Assembly: GCF_031656215.1 (NCBI RefSeq)
Contig: NZ_CP134228.1
Span: 4,607,001-4,671,000, forward strand
Direction of reading: 5' to 3'
DNA length: 64,000 nucleotides
Source: Mesorhizobium koreense
GTDB taxonomy: Bacteria > Pseudomonadota > Alphaproteobacteria > Rhizobiales > Rhizobiaceae
Part shown: in pieces, positions 52,237-60,734 of the stretch
How positions within the stretch are numbered: the first letter of the stretch is position 1
How the letters are laid out: each line of letters opens with the position of its first letter
Position numbers and translations under genes: made by a program
Notes under the pieces: generated by a model
The model's input: only the letters and a program-made list of their open reading frames with translations
Databases searched by the model: none
What the model was told of the DNA's origin: nothing

Positions 52237-53495
52237 TGACAGACGATCGGAAGAAAGACGCGCAGTTTCGGTTTTCGCGCCGCGGCCTGCTCCTCGGGGC
52301 GGCCGCCGGCACCGTCGGAGCAGCCGTTCCGGGAATGCCTGCGCAGGCAGCGGCAGCCGATGCGGAAGACATCGTCGATCTGACCGGCGAATATCCTTTC
52401 TATGGCAACGCGGAACAGGCGGGGATCCGCACGCCGCCGCAGCGCTACACCTTCTACATGACCTTCGACCTGACGACGCAGTCGCGGATGGATCTCCAGG
52501 TCCTTCTAGCGCGCTGGTCGGCAGCTATCTCGCAACTGATGAAAGGCAAGCCGGTCGGTCAGATCGAACCGTCGCGACCGGACGCTATCGGCTTCGACAC
52601 GGGCGAAGCGCTCAACCTCAGCCCCGCTTGCCTGACGGTAACCGTCGGGCTCGGGCCGAATGTGTTCAGCGACACATACGGCCTGGCCGGCAGCAAGCCC
52701 GCGCTCCTGCGCGAACTGAAACAATTGCCGAGCGATGCGCTGAAGCCGGCATTGACCGGCGGCGACCTGTCGCTCCAAGCCTGTGCGGACGATCCGCAGG
52801 TCGCTTATCACGCCGTCCGCGACCTTGCCCGCATCGCCAAGAGCACGGGCGCGGCGGCAACCCGCTGGACGGTCATGGGCTTTGGCCGGGCTTCGGCCGG
52901 CAAAGGCCAGTCGACGCCGCGCAACCTGCTCGGCTTCAAGGACGGCACGCGCAACATCCGCGAAGACGTGGATTTCGATCGGTTCGTCTGGATAAAGGAC
53001 GGGCCGCCCTGGCAGCATCACGGCACCTATCAGGTCGTGCGCAAGGTCCAGATGCACATTGAGGCCTGGGATACCGACAGGATCAGCGACCAGAACGCAA
53101 TCTTCGGCCGCCACAAGGTCTCCGGCGCACCGCTGACCGGCGCCCACGAATTCGATACCCCGGACTTCAAGAAGAAGGGTGTCGACGGCAATCCGGTGAT
53201 CCCGGCCGCCGCGCATATCCGGCTCGCTTCGGCGGAAGAGAATGACGGCTTGAGGATTCTCCGTCGCTCCTACAACTACACCGACGGCATCAACCAGTAT
53301 GGCGTGCTCGACGCGGGGCTCCTGTTCATCGCCTACCAGAGCGATCCGGCACATTTCGAGCGATTGCAGACGAAGCTCGGTTCGGCCGACCTTCTCAACG
53401 AGTACATCACGCATATCGGCTCGGCGATCTTCTTCGTACCGCCGGCACCGCAGGAAGGCTCCTATATCGCTGCGCAGATGTTCGCGGACGGATAG
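52233..53495 (+). CDS. efeB: Deferrochelatase/DyP-type peroxidase EfeB
   Basis: A 420-residue haem peroxidase of the DyP family with a twin-arginine signal: FRFSRRGLLLGAAAG at about 13-27. LLGFKDGTRN is the conserved GxxDG motif with the catalytic Asp. IPAAAHIRLAS holds the haem-ligand His, and LRILRRSYNYTDG the conserved Arg. EfeB is exported folded with haem, and is reported to oxidise ferrous iron or to release iron from haem. ATG 52233 overlaps the efeO stop by four bases. It completes the efeUOB operon. rirA follows 237 bp downstream. Confidence 0.95.
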   Translation: MMTDDRKKDAQFRFSRRGLLLGAAAGTVGAAVPGMPAQAAAADAEDIVDLTGEYPFYGNAEQAGIRTPPQRYTFYMTFDLTTQSRMDLQVLLARWSAAISQLMKGKPVGQIEPSRPDAIGFDTGEALNLSPACLTVTVGLGPNVFSDTYGLAGSKPALLRELKQLPSDALKPALTGGDLSLQACADDPQVAYHAVRDLARIAKSTGAAATRWTVMGFGRASAGKGQSTPRNLLGFKDGTRNIREDVDFDRFVWIKDGPPWQHHGTYQVVRKVQMHIEAWDTDRISDQNAIFGRHKVSGAPLTGAHEFDTPDFKKKGVDGNPVIPAAAHIRLASAEENDGLRILRRSYNYTDGINQYGVLDAGLLFIAYQSDPAHFERLQTKLGSADLLNEYITHIGSAIFFVPPAPQEGSYIAAQMFADG

Positions 53496-53650
53496 TGCGC
53501 CGGCACCCGTCTGCACTATTTCTCTTTTATCGTTGCCCTCCGTGCGTCGCGCCCAAATCGCGGCGCATGAAGGCTTTCCACAGACGTCAAATGCCCCGGA
53601 CAGCCCGACATTAAAACTGGACAATCCCTCTCATCTTTTGTAGAAATCAC

Positions 53651-53667
53651 TTTATAATGATTCTAAA
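53651..53667. promoter_or_regulatory. Irr/ICE-like operator over the rirA -10 region
   Basis: Read on the minus strand, TTTAGAATCATTATAAA matches the recalled Irr box form TTTAGAA-N3-TTCTAAA with one mismatch, and repeats the efeU-upstream element (TTAGAATCRTTATAAA). On the plus strand it contains a perfect TATAAT (53653-53658), a good -10 for rirA 75 bp downstream. A regulator bound here would block polymerase. No IRO box (TGA-N9-TCA) was found in this gap. Confidence 0.55.
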
Positions 53668-53732
53668 AAGCCTATGATGGCCGCGGCCGGCCGAGACCAA
53701 GCATGCTTGGGCCAGGCACGAAAGGGAGCGGA

Positions 53733-54188
53733 ATGCGACTGACAAGACAGACCAACTACGCGGTCCGTATCCTGATGTATTGCGAGGCGAACAACGGCAA
53801 GCTCAGCCATGTGCCCGAGATTGCCAGTGCGTACAACGTTTCCGAACTGTTCCTGTTCAAGATCTTGAAGCCTCTTGTCGAGAACAGGTTCATCGAGACC
53901 GTGCGCGGCCGCAACGGCGGCATACGTCTTGCCAAGCCTGCCACAGACATCTCGCTCTTCGACGTCGTGCGCGTGACGGAGGACAATTTCGCGATGGCGG
54001 AATGCTTCGAGAACGACGCGGTCGATTGTCCGCTCGTCGATTCCTGTGGGATGAACGCGGCGCTCCGCGAAGCGCTCGGCGCCTTCTTCGAAGTACTCGC
54101 CCGCTACAGTATCGATGATCTGGTCAAGGCGCGGCCGAACATCGCGACGATCCTAGGCATATCCCAGTTGAAATCCGCGGCCGCCTGA
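53733..54188 (+). CDS. rirA: Rhizobial iron regulator RirA (Rrf2 family)
   Basis: A 151-residue Fe-S transcription factor. MRLTRQTNYAVRILMYC and IASAYNVSELFLFKILKPL (winged helix), then ETVRGRNGGIRLAKPA, match rhizobial RirA. The three cluster-ligand cysteines are at about 91, 99 and 105 (AMAECFENDAVDCPLVDSCG). RirA with an Fe-S cluster represses iron uptake genes when iron is sufficient. Loss of the cluster under low iron releases them. ATG 53733 has a GGGAG site, and upstream in-frame starts give no family match. It sits between efeUOB and the haem-uptake genes, which are its likely targets, and ends 18 bp from the convergent hmuV gene. Confidence 0.95.
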   Translation: MRLTRQTNYAVRILMYCEANNGKLSHVPEIASAYNVSELFLFKILKPLVENRFIETVRGRNGGIRLAKPATDISLFDVVRVTEDNFAMAECFENDAVDCPLVDSCGMNAALREALGAFFEVLARYSIDDLVKARPNIATILGISQLKSAAA

Positions 54189-54201
54189 ACCGAGGCGATA
54201 G

Positions 54202-54215
54202 GCTTTCTAGAAAGC
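54202..54215. repeat. Short perfect palindrome between rirA and hmuV ends
   Basis: GCTTTCTAGAAAGC is a 14-bp perfect palindrome that overlaps the hmuV stop codon and lies 13 bp after the rirA stop. It is too short for a strong terminator, but it is the only symmetrical element between the two convergent genes, so it could be a weak bidirectional transcript end. Confidence 0.35.
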
Positions 54216-54998
54216 AATCGACTGGGGCAGGACGAAGGGCGCGCTGCCGGCGGGCGGCAGGCCGACCCTCAGCGCGCATTCGAACACGGTTTCAAGAAGA
54301 TCGTCGGTAAGAAGCTCATTCGCGGGGCCGGAGGCGGCCACCCCACCCCGATGAATGGCGACCACATGGTCGGCGAACATCGCCGTCAGATTGAGGTCGT
54401 GCAGCACGGCGATGACACCGCCGCCACGCGCCGCGAAATCGCGCGCGATGCGCATGATCGCAAGCTGGTGCTTGATGTCGAGGTTGGAAACCGGCTCATC
54501 GAGCAGGAGATAGCGCGGCTCGCCATCGAAGACCGGCGCCCATACCTGGCATAGTACGCGCGCAAGCTGCACACGCTGCTGCTCGCCGCCGGAAAGCTCC
54601 TGATAATGCCGGCCGCCATAGCCGGCGAGGCCGACACGCGAAAGCGCACGCTCCGGCAGGTTGTGCTCCTCGCCCGGCAGCATGCCGGGTCGGGCGTTGG
54701 TGAGGCCGAGTCCCACCACCTCGCGTACGGTGAAGGGGAAGGAAAGCGTCGCCGCCTGCGGCAGCACGGCGCGCATCGCCGCCGCCTGCCATGGCCTCAA
54801 TCCAGCAAGCGAGCGGCCGTTGATGCTGACCGTTCCTTCATAGGCGATCTCGCCGGAAAGCGCCTTCAGGAGCGTCGTCTTGCCGGAGCCGTTCGGCCCG
54901 ATGATCGCCGTGACGGCCGCAGGCCTCGCCTCGATGGAAACGTCGTGGAGGATGCGCGTGCGGCCGATTGAGACGGATAGGGAATGGGCCGAGATCAT
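54207..54998 (-). CDS. hmuV: Haemin ABC transporter ATPase HmuV
   Basis: A 263-residue ATP-binding subunit of the FecE/BtuD/HmuV class. Walker A is GPNGSGKTT, the signature is LSGGEQQRVQLARVL, and Walker B is YLLLDEPVSNLDIKHQ, followed by AVLHDLNLTAMFADHVV. It has the extra VWAPVFDGEPRYLLLDEP insert typical of HmuV. ATG 54998 has GAGGC nearby; longer frames run into hmuU. It energises haem import with HmuU. It is the last gene of the hmuP-S-T-U-V unit on the minus strand. Confidence 0.94.
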   Translation of the reverse strand: MISAHSLSVSIGRTRILHDVSIEARPAAVTAIIGPNGSGKTTLLKALSGEIAYEGTVSINGRSLAGLRPWQAAAMRAVLPQAATLSFPFTVREVVGLGLTNARPGMLPGEEHNLPERALSRVGLAGYGGRHYQELSGGEQQRVQLARVLCQVWAPVFDGEPRYLLLDEPVSNLDIKHQLAIMRIARDFAARGGGVIAVLHDLNLTAMFADHVVAIHRGGVAASGPANELLTDDLLETVFECALRVGLPPAGSAPFVLPQSIAF

Positions 54999-55006
54999 GA
55001 TCTGCC

Positions 55007-56104
55007 TCACATGTCGAGCAGGCCGCGCTTGCGCAAGAGCAGCCAGAGGAAGAAGGGCGCGCCGACGGCCGCCGTGACGATGCCGATCGGCAGTTCGGCC
55101 GGAGCCACGATCGTGCGGCTCGCCGCATCGGCGACGAGCAGCAGGCTTGCACCGAGCAGTGCCGAGGCCGGCAGCAAATAGCGGTGGTCCGGCCCGATGG
55201 CGAGGCGCAAGAGGTGCGGCACGATGATGCCGACGAAGCCGATGCCGCCGCTGACGGCGACAGACGCTCCGGCCGCGGCCGCGACCGCGAGGATCGCGCC
55301 GCTTTTCAACCGCTCCACAGCGATGCCGAGATGACCGGCGGCCGCCTCGCCCAGCGCCAGCGCATTCAGCCCACGCGCCAGGAAGGGCGAAAGCGCGAAG
55401 GCGGCGAGGATGATCGGTCCGGCCGCCCACAGTTTCGTCCAGGTCGAGCCGGCGAGCGAACCCAGCGTCCAGAAGGTCAGTTCGCGCAATTGCCGGTCGT
55501 CGGCGACGAAGATCAGGAAGCCGGTGAAGGCCATCGCCATCGCGCCGACCGCGATGCCGGCCAACAGCATGGTGGCGACCGAGGTCTGCCCGCGCCTTGT
55601 CGAGATGCGGTAAAGCACCAGCGTTACCGCGAGCGCGCCGGCAAAGGCCGCGAGCGGCAACGTGAAGATGCCGAAAAGCGCCGTCGCCGGAGCAAGGACG
55701 GTAGCGCCGAGCACGATCACCGAGACCGCGCCCAGGCTGGCGCCGGCCGAAACGCCGACGATCGCGGGATCGGCGAGCGGGTTGCGGAACAGGCCCTGCA
55801 TGAGCGCACCGGAGACGGCGAGTGCCGCTCCTACGAGTGCGCCGAGCAGCATGCGCGGCAGGCGGATATCGTAGATGATGATGGCGTCGCGGTGCGAGAG
55901 GCCCGTTTCGGAACCGCCGAACAAATTTCCCAGTATGCCGAGGATCGACGCATCCGACGCCCCGGCCGCAAGGCTGAGGAAACCGGTAATCGCGAGCAGC
56001 ACGGCTAGGCCGGCGATCGCCACCCTGGCGCGGCCGGAACGGTCGCCCTCGGCGCGGCGCGGCGCCACGAAGGCGGATGCCGCCGTGCTGCGCTCTATCG
56101 CCAT
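55007..56104 (-). CDS. hmuU: Haemin ABC transporter permease HmuU
   Basis: A 365-residue FecCD-family permease with about ten helices. DIRLPRMLLGALVGAALAVSGALMQGLFRNPLADPAIVGVSAGASLGAV is the family signature. GGIGFVGIIVPHLLRLAIGPDHRYLLPASALLGASLLLVAD and ELPIGIVTAAVGAPFFLWLL close the protein. A 30-residue charged N-terminus precedes the first helix. ATG 56104 lies just after the hmuT stop (four-base gap). It forms the haem channel through the inner membrane as a homodimer. Confidence 0.94.
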   Translation of the reverse strand: MAIERSTAASAFVAPRRAEGDRSGRARVAIAGLAVLLAITGFLSLAAGASDASILGILGNLFGGSETGLSHRDAIIIYDIRLPRMLLGALVGAALAVSGALMQGLFRNPLADPAIVGVSAGASLGAVSVIVLGATVLAPATALFGIFTLPLAAFAGALAVTLVLYRISTRRGQTSVATMLLAGIAVGAMAMAFTGFLIFVADDRQLRELTFWTLGSLAGSTWTKLWAAGPIILAAFALSPFLARGLNALALGEAAAGHLGIAVERLKSGAILAVAAAAGASVAVSGGIGFVGIIVPHLLRLAIGPDHRYLLPASALLGASLLLVADAASRTIVAPAELPIGIVTAAVGAPFFLWLLLRKRGLLDM

Positions 56105-56108
56105 CCGC

Positions 56109-56999
56109 TTAATCCGAAAGCGTCGGATAGAGCTTCGAGGAAAGCTCGCGGACGGCACTGGCGGTTCGCGGGCCGAAGCCAAGCAGATAGAGCCCGTCCA
56201 TGCGGATGAGCGTCTTCGAGGCGCCGGCCGGCGTTGCCGCGATGCCAGGCTGAGAAAGGATCTCCTCGTCGCCGAGGCCACCGGGGGCGCCGCCGGTCAT
56301 CATCAATATGGCGTCCGGCCTGGCGCCGATGACCGCCTCGTCGGAAAGCTGCTTGTAGCCCTCGAAGTCCTCTATCGCATTTTGTGCGCCGGCTAGACGG
56401 ATGATGCCATCGGCGGCCGTGCCGGTTCCCGAGGCAAGCAGTTTGCTGCCCTGCGCGGACAGGATGAAGAGCACGCGCTTTTGCGTCTTGATCTTGGTTA
56501 GCCGCTTTTCGGCGGCGTCGATCTCCTCGCGGACCGTGCGCGCCAGCTTTTCGGCGGCATCGAGCCTGCCTAGCGCCTCGCCCACGATGCGGATCTTTTC
56601 CAGGATGCCGTCCTCGGAATATTTTTCCGGTACGACGATCAGCGGCACCGCGGCTTTCTTCAGGACGTCCATCGCTTCCGGCGGGCCGCTGCCCTCCTGC
56701 GCGAGAACCGCCGTCGGATCGACCGACAACACGCTTTCGGGCGAAAGCTGGCGCATATAGCCGATGTCGGGCAGCTTCGTCGCCACCGCCGGATAGGTGC
56801 TGGTCGTGTCGCGCGCGACGAGCCGGTCGCCGGCGCCAAGCGCATAGACGATCTCGGTGATCGAGCCGCCGATGGCCACCAGCCGCGCCGTGTCAATCTC
56901 CGAGCCGGCCGGCTTTTCTGCGGCAAGAGACACCCCCGGCCCGGCTACAAGCGTAGCCACCAGTAAGGTCGCCGCCTGCATGGCAGCACGCCGATTCAC
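56109..56999 (-). CDS. hmuT: Haemin-binding periplasmic protein HmuT
   Basis: A 296-residue cluster A-III-type binding protein. The start is GTG 56999, giving MNRRAAMQAATLLVATLVAGPGVSLAAEK, a signal peptide with an RR-rich n-region. An internal ATG at 56981 would lose that positive part. ARLVAIGGSITEIVYALGAGDRLVARDTTSTYP is the HmuT/BtuF start. GYMRQLSPESVLSVDPTAVLAQEGSGPPEAMDVL follows, with the tyrosine that coordinates haem in homologues. Carries haem from the outer-membrane receptor to HmuU. Confidence 0.93.
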   Translation of the reverse strand: MNRRAAMQAATLLVATLVAGPGVSLAAEKPAGSEIDTARLVAIGGSITEIVYALGAGDRLVARDTTSTYPAVATKLPDIGYMRQLSPESVLSVDPTAVLAQEGSGPPEAMDVLKKAAVPLIVVPEKYSEDGILEKIRIVGEALGRLDAAEKLARTVREEIDAAEKRLTKIKTQKRVLFILSAQGSKLLASGTGTAADGIIRLAGAQNAIEDFEGYKQLSDEAVIGARPDAILMMTGGAPGGLGDEEILSQPGIAATPAGASKTLIRMDGLYLLGFGPRTASAVRELSSKLYPTLSD

Positions 57000-57028
57000 G
57001 CCTTGTCTTCTCAGCACCGTCGCTTTCC

Positions 57029-58084
57029 TCAGGCCGCCGTCGGGCGGGCGATGCGCGGCAGGTTCTCGGCCAGGAAGCGCCAGTCGCGCCGCTCCTCCTC
57101 GCCTTCCTTCCGCTCGCCGAAGAACTGGATGATGAGGTTGCGATCGGCATCGAACGCCTCCACAGAGGTGACGTGGCCGTCGCTCGTCGGCTTGCGCACC
57201 ACCCACGCCTCGGCGATGTGGTCGAGGCGAAGATGCAGGTGGAAGGTCTCGTCCATCACGTTCAGCCACGGCCCCATCGGCTTGATGTTGGCGACGGGAC
57301 CGGTGTGGATCTGTACGCAGCCGCGATTGCCCACGAAGGCCATGATCGGCAGGCCGTCATTGGCAGCGTGGTTGATCAGCGCGGCGACGGCCTCGCGGTC
57401 GAGCGGCCAGGCGAAATCCTCGCCGATCAGCTCCAGCGCGCGCCGCCGTCCAAGCTTGAACTTGCGCAGCATGCCGAAGAACTGATGCACATCCTTCATC
57501 GCCTGCCAGCGGCGGCGGAATTCATCGAGGTCCACCGGCGCCGAATCGTCATGCTGTTCCGGATCGACTTTGCCCAGTTCGACCGTCCGTGACTGATCCT
57601 CGGAGCGTAGGCTCTCCACGAGCTTCTTGTAAGCATCGAGATTGGATGCCGGCCGCAGGTGGATCTTGTGCACGGCATCCCCCGCCGCATCGAAGAATTG
57701 CAGGCTGCGGCGGAGATCCTCGCCTTCGCCCTTCTCGACCGCGAAGCCGTGCTTCCAGAGCGTCGGGAAAATCCTGAGGTCGATGTCCCTGTTGAGCACG
57801 ATCGCGTGCTGCTTCCCGACATTGATCTTGTCGTAGACACCGATTTTCTCGTGCACGGCGCTTTCATTGCGGGTAAGCGCCATGACCTCGCCGACGGCGG
57901 TGAGCCCGTTCAGCAGAACGTCCATTTTCGGTTCGATCCGGACCACGCCGTCACCGCAGCGCGCGGCAACCAGTTCCGCCTCCGAAATACCGAGTTGGGC
58001 GGCAAGGTCGCGTTCGCGCATCTTCGGGTTTTCGATACGCGCTCGGTTGATCTCATCCGGCGTCGGCCGTGCAATCGCATCCAT
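57029..58084 (-). CDS. hmuS: Haemin-degrading/transfer factor HmuS
   Basis: A 351-residue cytoplasmic protein of the HemS/ShuS/ChuX type, built from two similar halves. MRERDLAAQLGISEAELVAARCGDG, then LTRNESAVHEKIGVYDKI and NRDIDLRIFPTLWKHGFAVE, make the first half. MAFVGNRGCVQIHTGPVANIKPMGPWLNVMDETFHLHLRLDHIAEAWVVRKP makes the second, with its conserved haem-binding His. It receives haem and either degrades it or passes it on. It lies between hmuP and hmuT with short gaps of 9 and 29 bp. Confidence 0.94.
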   Translation of the reverse strand: MDAIARPTPDEINRARIENPKMRERDLAAQLGISEAELVAARCGDGVVRIEPKMDVLLNGLTAVGEVMALTRNESAVHEKIGVYDKINVGKQHAIVLNRDIDLRIFPTLWKHGFAVEKGEGEDLRRSLQFFDAAGDAVHKIHLRPASNLDAYKKLVESLRSEDQSRTVELGKVDPEQHDDSAPVDLDEFRRRWQAMKDVHQFFGMLRKFKLGRRRALELIGEDFAWPLDREAVAALINHAANDGLPIMAFVGNRGCVQIHTGPVANIKPMGPWLNVMDETFHLHLRLDHIAEAWVVRKPTSDGHVTSVEAFDADRNLIIQFFGERKEGEEERRDWRFLAENLPRIARPTAA

Positions 58085-58093
58085 TGATGCCCC

Positions 58094-58303
58094 CTATTTG
58101 TTGAGAATGAGCTTGCCCTGGCGGGTGATCTTCAGCCGATAGAGCGCGCCATCGTGGTCGATGACGATTTCGGTACGGCCGGCGAACAGCGTGGCGCTGT
58201 CGAGCGTGCGGGTGTCGGCCGGTTGCGACCGGCGCGGCATCGCGGAAGTGAAATCCAGGCGGCGATACTCGCGCGGAATCTCGGGAGGCTTATGCGCGTT
58301 CAC
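58094..58303 (-). CDS. hmuP: Haemin uptake protein HmuP (HemP family)
   Basis: A 69-residue protein whose C-terminus SATLFAGRTEIVIDHDGALYRLKITRQGKLILNK is the diagnostic HemP/HmuP block. HmuP is needed for expression of the haem receptor gene in Bradyrhizobium and Sinorhizobium. I propose GTG 58303 as the start: AAGGGA lies nine bases upstream and the length fits. An earlier GTG at 58384 would place the IRO box inside the gene. It opens the hmuPSTUV operon and is divergent from the haem receptor. Confidence 0.85.
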   Translation of the reverse strand: MNAHKPPEIPREYRRLDFTSAMPRRSQPADTRTLDSATLFAGRTEIVIDHDGALYRLKITRQGKLILNK

Positions 58304-58378
58304 GGGTCGATGTCCCTTGGTCTGCGCCGGGCTGGCTCGGGGCTGGCTAGGCAACGTCGATTGCGTTATCTGATTTCT

Positions 58379-58393
58379 TGACACCCATTATCA
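58379..58393. promoter_or_regulatory. IRO box between hmuP and hmuR
   Basis: TGACACCCATTATCA fits the TGA-N9-TCA form of the IRO box bound by RirA in Rhizobium leguminosarum. It lies in the 226-bp divergent region, 76 bp before the proposed hmuP start and 137 bp before hmuR ATG 58530. RirA, encoded 4 kb away, could thereby silence both haem operons when iron is sufficient. TTGACA overlaps it, so it may also form a -35. Confidence 0.65.
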
Positions 58394-58529
58394 TGTTTAT
58401 TAGTGAGTGCAATACCGGAGCCGATTAGTCAAGATTTACGGCACCCCGGCAGATATCATTTTTTTCGCGAGCAAGCCCTCGGCCAGCCAGCGTCCAACAC
58501 TCGAGTGAGACGATGGGGAGACAGGGGCT

Positions 58530-60731
58530 ATGGGGCTAAGAGTGACATTCAGGGCGCTCCTTCTGGGAAGTGCCGCCCTGGCATTAATGGCGGGACAAGG
58601 CGGCGCGCTTGCCCAGCAGGCGAAGCAGGACGACGCGCAGGCGGGCACGCCGGAGAAAGAGGCCGCCTCTACGCAGACCGCGTCCGGAAAGACGACGCGA
58701 CTCGACAAGATCACGGTCGTCAGTCGCACCGGCGAATCGGCCATGGAAACCATGGCTTCGGCCAGCCACGTCGATCAGGAAGAGATCGAACGGCGCATGG
58801 CATCGACGCCCAACGACCTGTTTTTCAGTGTCCCGGGCGTAACCATACAGACGGATGCCAAGCGCACGGCTTCGGCGGTCAACATACGCGGTCTCCAGGA
58901 TTTCGGTCGTGTCGCGGTGATCGTCGATGGCGCTCGGCAGGATTTCAGCCGTTCGGGTCACGGCACGAGTTCGACCTTCTGGATCGACCCGGAGCTCATC
59001 CAGTCAATCGACGTGATACGCGGTCCAGTCGCCAATACCTACGGTTCCGGAGCGATCGGCGGCGTCGTCTTTTTCGAGACGAAGGACGCGGAAGATTTCC
59101 TTCATTCGGATGAGACATGGGCGACCTCACTGACCGGCCGGTACGAAACCAACGGCAAGGGTTGGACGACCAGCGCTACCGGCGCCTATCGCTTCAGCGA
59201 CAATTTCAGTGTGCTCGGTAACATCGTCTATCGCGACTTCGACAACTACAAGGACGGCAATGGCGACACGGTCAACGGGTCGGCCTTCGACGTCCTGAGC
59301 GGCATGATCAAGACGACGATCCGCCCGACAGACAACAGCAAGCTTCAACTCGGCTGGGTCGGCGCCCACGACAACTGGACCGAACTGAGCACCTCGACGG
59401 GCAAGCCGACCCACGACGTCGACATGGACCAGAACACCTTCACCGCCCGCTACAACATAACGGACGATGAAAAGAAGTGGCTCGATCTGCATATCAATGC
59501 GTCCTACGGGCAGACCGATCTTACGCGCACCTACCTGAACGACACGGTGGAAGCGGGACCGGATGGTCGCTTCGACGTGAATGTGCCGGCCGGCTCCCAA
59601 TCGACCTACGATCTCGGCACGCTGGGCCTCGACATATGGAACACATCGCGCTTCGAGACCGGCGCGCTTTCCCATGAGCTGACATATGGCGGCGACTGGG
59701 TACGTGACGATATGAAGACGGAACGCGCCGGCGTCAGCGGCATGGATGTCTACACGCCATCGGGCAAGCGTACCGTCGGCGGTCTCTATATCCAGGACAA
59801 GCTCAGCTGGGAATGGCTCGAGATCGTCGGCGCACTTCGTTACGACACCTATCGCCTCGACAGCGATGTGGGCAAAGTCTCCGGAGACCGCCTCTCCCCG
59901 CGCATCACCGTCGGCGTCTCTCCTTTCCAGGAAGGAGTACTGCAAGGCCTGCAATTCTACGGCACCTACGCGGAGGGCTATCGCTCGCCGACGATAACCG
60001 AAACGCTGATAAGCGGCATGCATCCGTCCGGTGTCAGCTTCCCCTTCCTGCCCAACCCTAACCTGAAGCCTGAAACCGCCAAGACATGGGAGTTCGGTGT
60101 CAACTACCGGACCGACAGCTTGATCCAGGCGAACGACGCGCTGCGTCTCAAGGCCGCCTATTTCCACAACGACATCGATGACTACATCAAGGGTAACGAA
60201 GATATCATGGCCGGCGATCCGGGTTGCCCCTTCATTCCGGGGCTTCCGTTCCCTGGCCCCGGCACTCCCGGTTATGTTCCTTCCTGCTTCCAATACCAGA
60301 ACTACGCCAACGCCAAGATACAAGGCGTGGAACTGGAAAGCATGTACGACGCCGATTGGGGGTATCTCGAGCTCTCGGCTTCCTTCATCAACGGCCATAC
60401 CGTTTCCTATGACGGCAAGCGCGAAGATCTGGATACCGTCCCGTCTTCGCAGGTGACCGGACAACTCGGTCTGCGCTTCCTCGAGGACAAGCTCCTGATC
60501 GGTGGCGAGGTCCAGTACAACGGCAAGCCGAAAGGCAACGAAAAGGCTCGCGACTACACGCTGGTCAATGCGTTCGCGCGCTACAACGTCAACGACAACT
60601 TCAAGCTGGACTTCCGCGTCGACAATATTTTCGACGTCGACTACATCAACGCGCTCAACGGGGTCGAAACCTCCGTCTACGAGCCCGGCGTAACCTTCAA
60701 GCTGGCCGCCACCATGCGCTGGGGTGGTTGA
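58530..60731 (+). CDS. hmuR: TonB-dependent haem/haemoglobin receptor HmuR
   Basis: A 733-residue outer-membrane receptor. The signal peptide ends near GGALAQQ. The TonB box is DKITVVSR at about 59-66. The plug domain holds VNIRGLQDFGRVAVIVDGARQDF and IDVIRGPVANTYGSGAIGGVVFFET. The beta barrel has the haem-receptor marks YAEGYRSPTITE (FRAP-like) and NPNLKPETAKTWEFGVNY (NPNL). The last residue is not aromatic (AATMRWGG), unlike most porins, but FKLAATMRW is an acceptable barrel end. A proline-rich cysteine loop (CPFIPGLPFPGPGTPGYVPSC) is near the end. It imports haem with TonB and hands it to HmuT. Confidence 0.94.
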   Translation: MGLRVTFRALLLGSAALALMAGQGGALAQQAKQDDAQAGTPEKEAASTQTASGKTTRLDKITVVSRTGESAMETMASASHVDQEEIERRMASTPNDLFFSVPGVTIQTDAKRTASAVNIRGLQDFGRVAVIVDGARQDFSRSGHGTSSTFWIDPELIQSIDVIRGPVANTYGSGAIGGVVFFETKDAEDFLHSDETWATSLTGRYETNGKGWTTSATGAYRFSDNFSVLGNIVYRDFDNYKDGNGDTVNGSAFDVLSGMIKTTIRPTDNSKLQLGWVGAHDNWTELSTSTGKPTHDVDMDQNTFTARYNITDDEKKWLDLHINASYGQTDLTRTYLNDTVEAGPDGRFDVNVPAGSQSTYDLGTLGLDIWNTSRFETGALSHELTYGGDWVRDDMKTERAGVSGMDVYTPSGKRTVGGLYIQDKLSWEWLEIVGALRYDTYRLDSDVGKVSGDRLSPRITVGVSPFQEGVLQGLQFYGTYAEGYRSPTITETLISGMHPSGVSFPFLPNPNLKPETAKTWEFGVNYRTDSLIQANDALRLKAAYFHNDIDDYIKGNEDIMAGDPGCPFIPGLPFPGPGTPGYVPSCFQYQNYANAKIQGVELESMYDADWGYLELSASFINGHTVSYDGKREDLDTVPSSQVTGQLGLRFLEDKLLIGGEVQYNGKPKGNEKARDYTLVNAFARYNVNDNFKLDFRVDNIFDVDYINALNGVETSVYEPGVTFKLAATMRWGG

Positions 60732-60734
60732 GAG

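Noticed and set aside
53496-53732. IRO box (TGA-N9-TCA) in front of rirA
   Set aside because: Read through the gap and found no exact match; only the Irr/ICE-like palindrome is supported.
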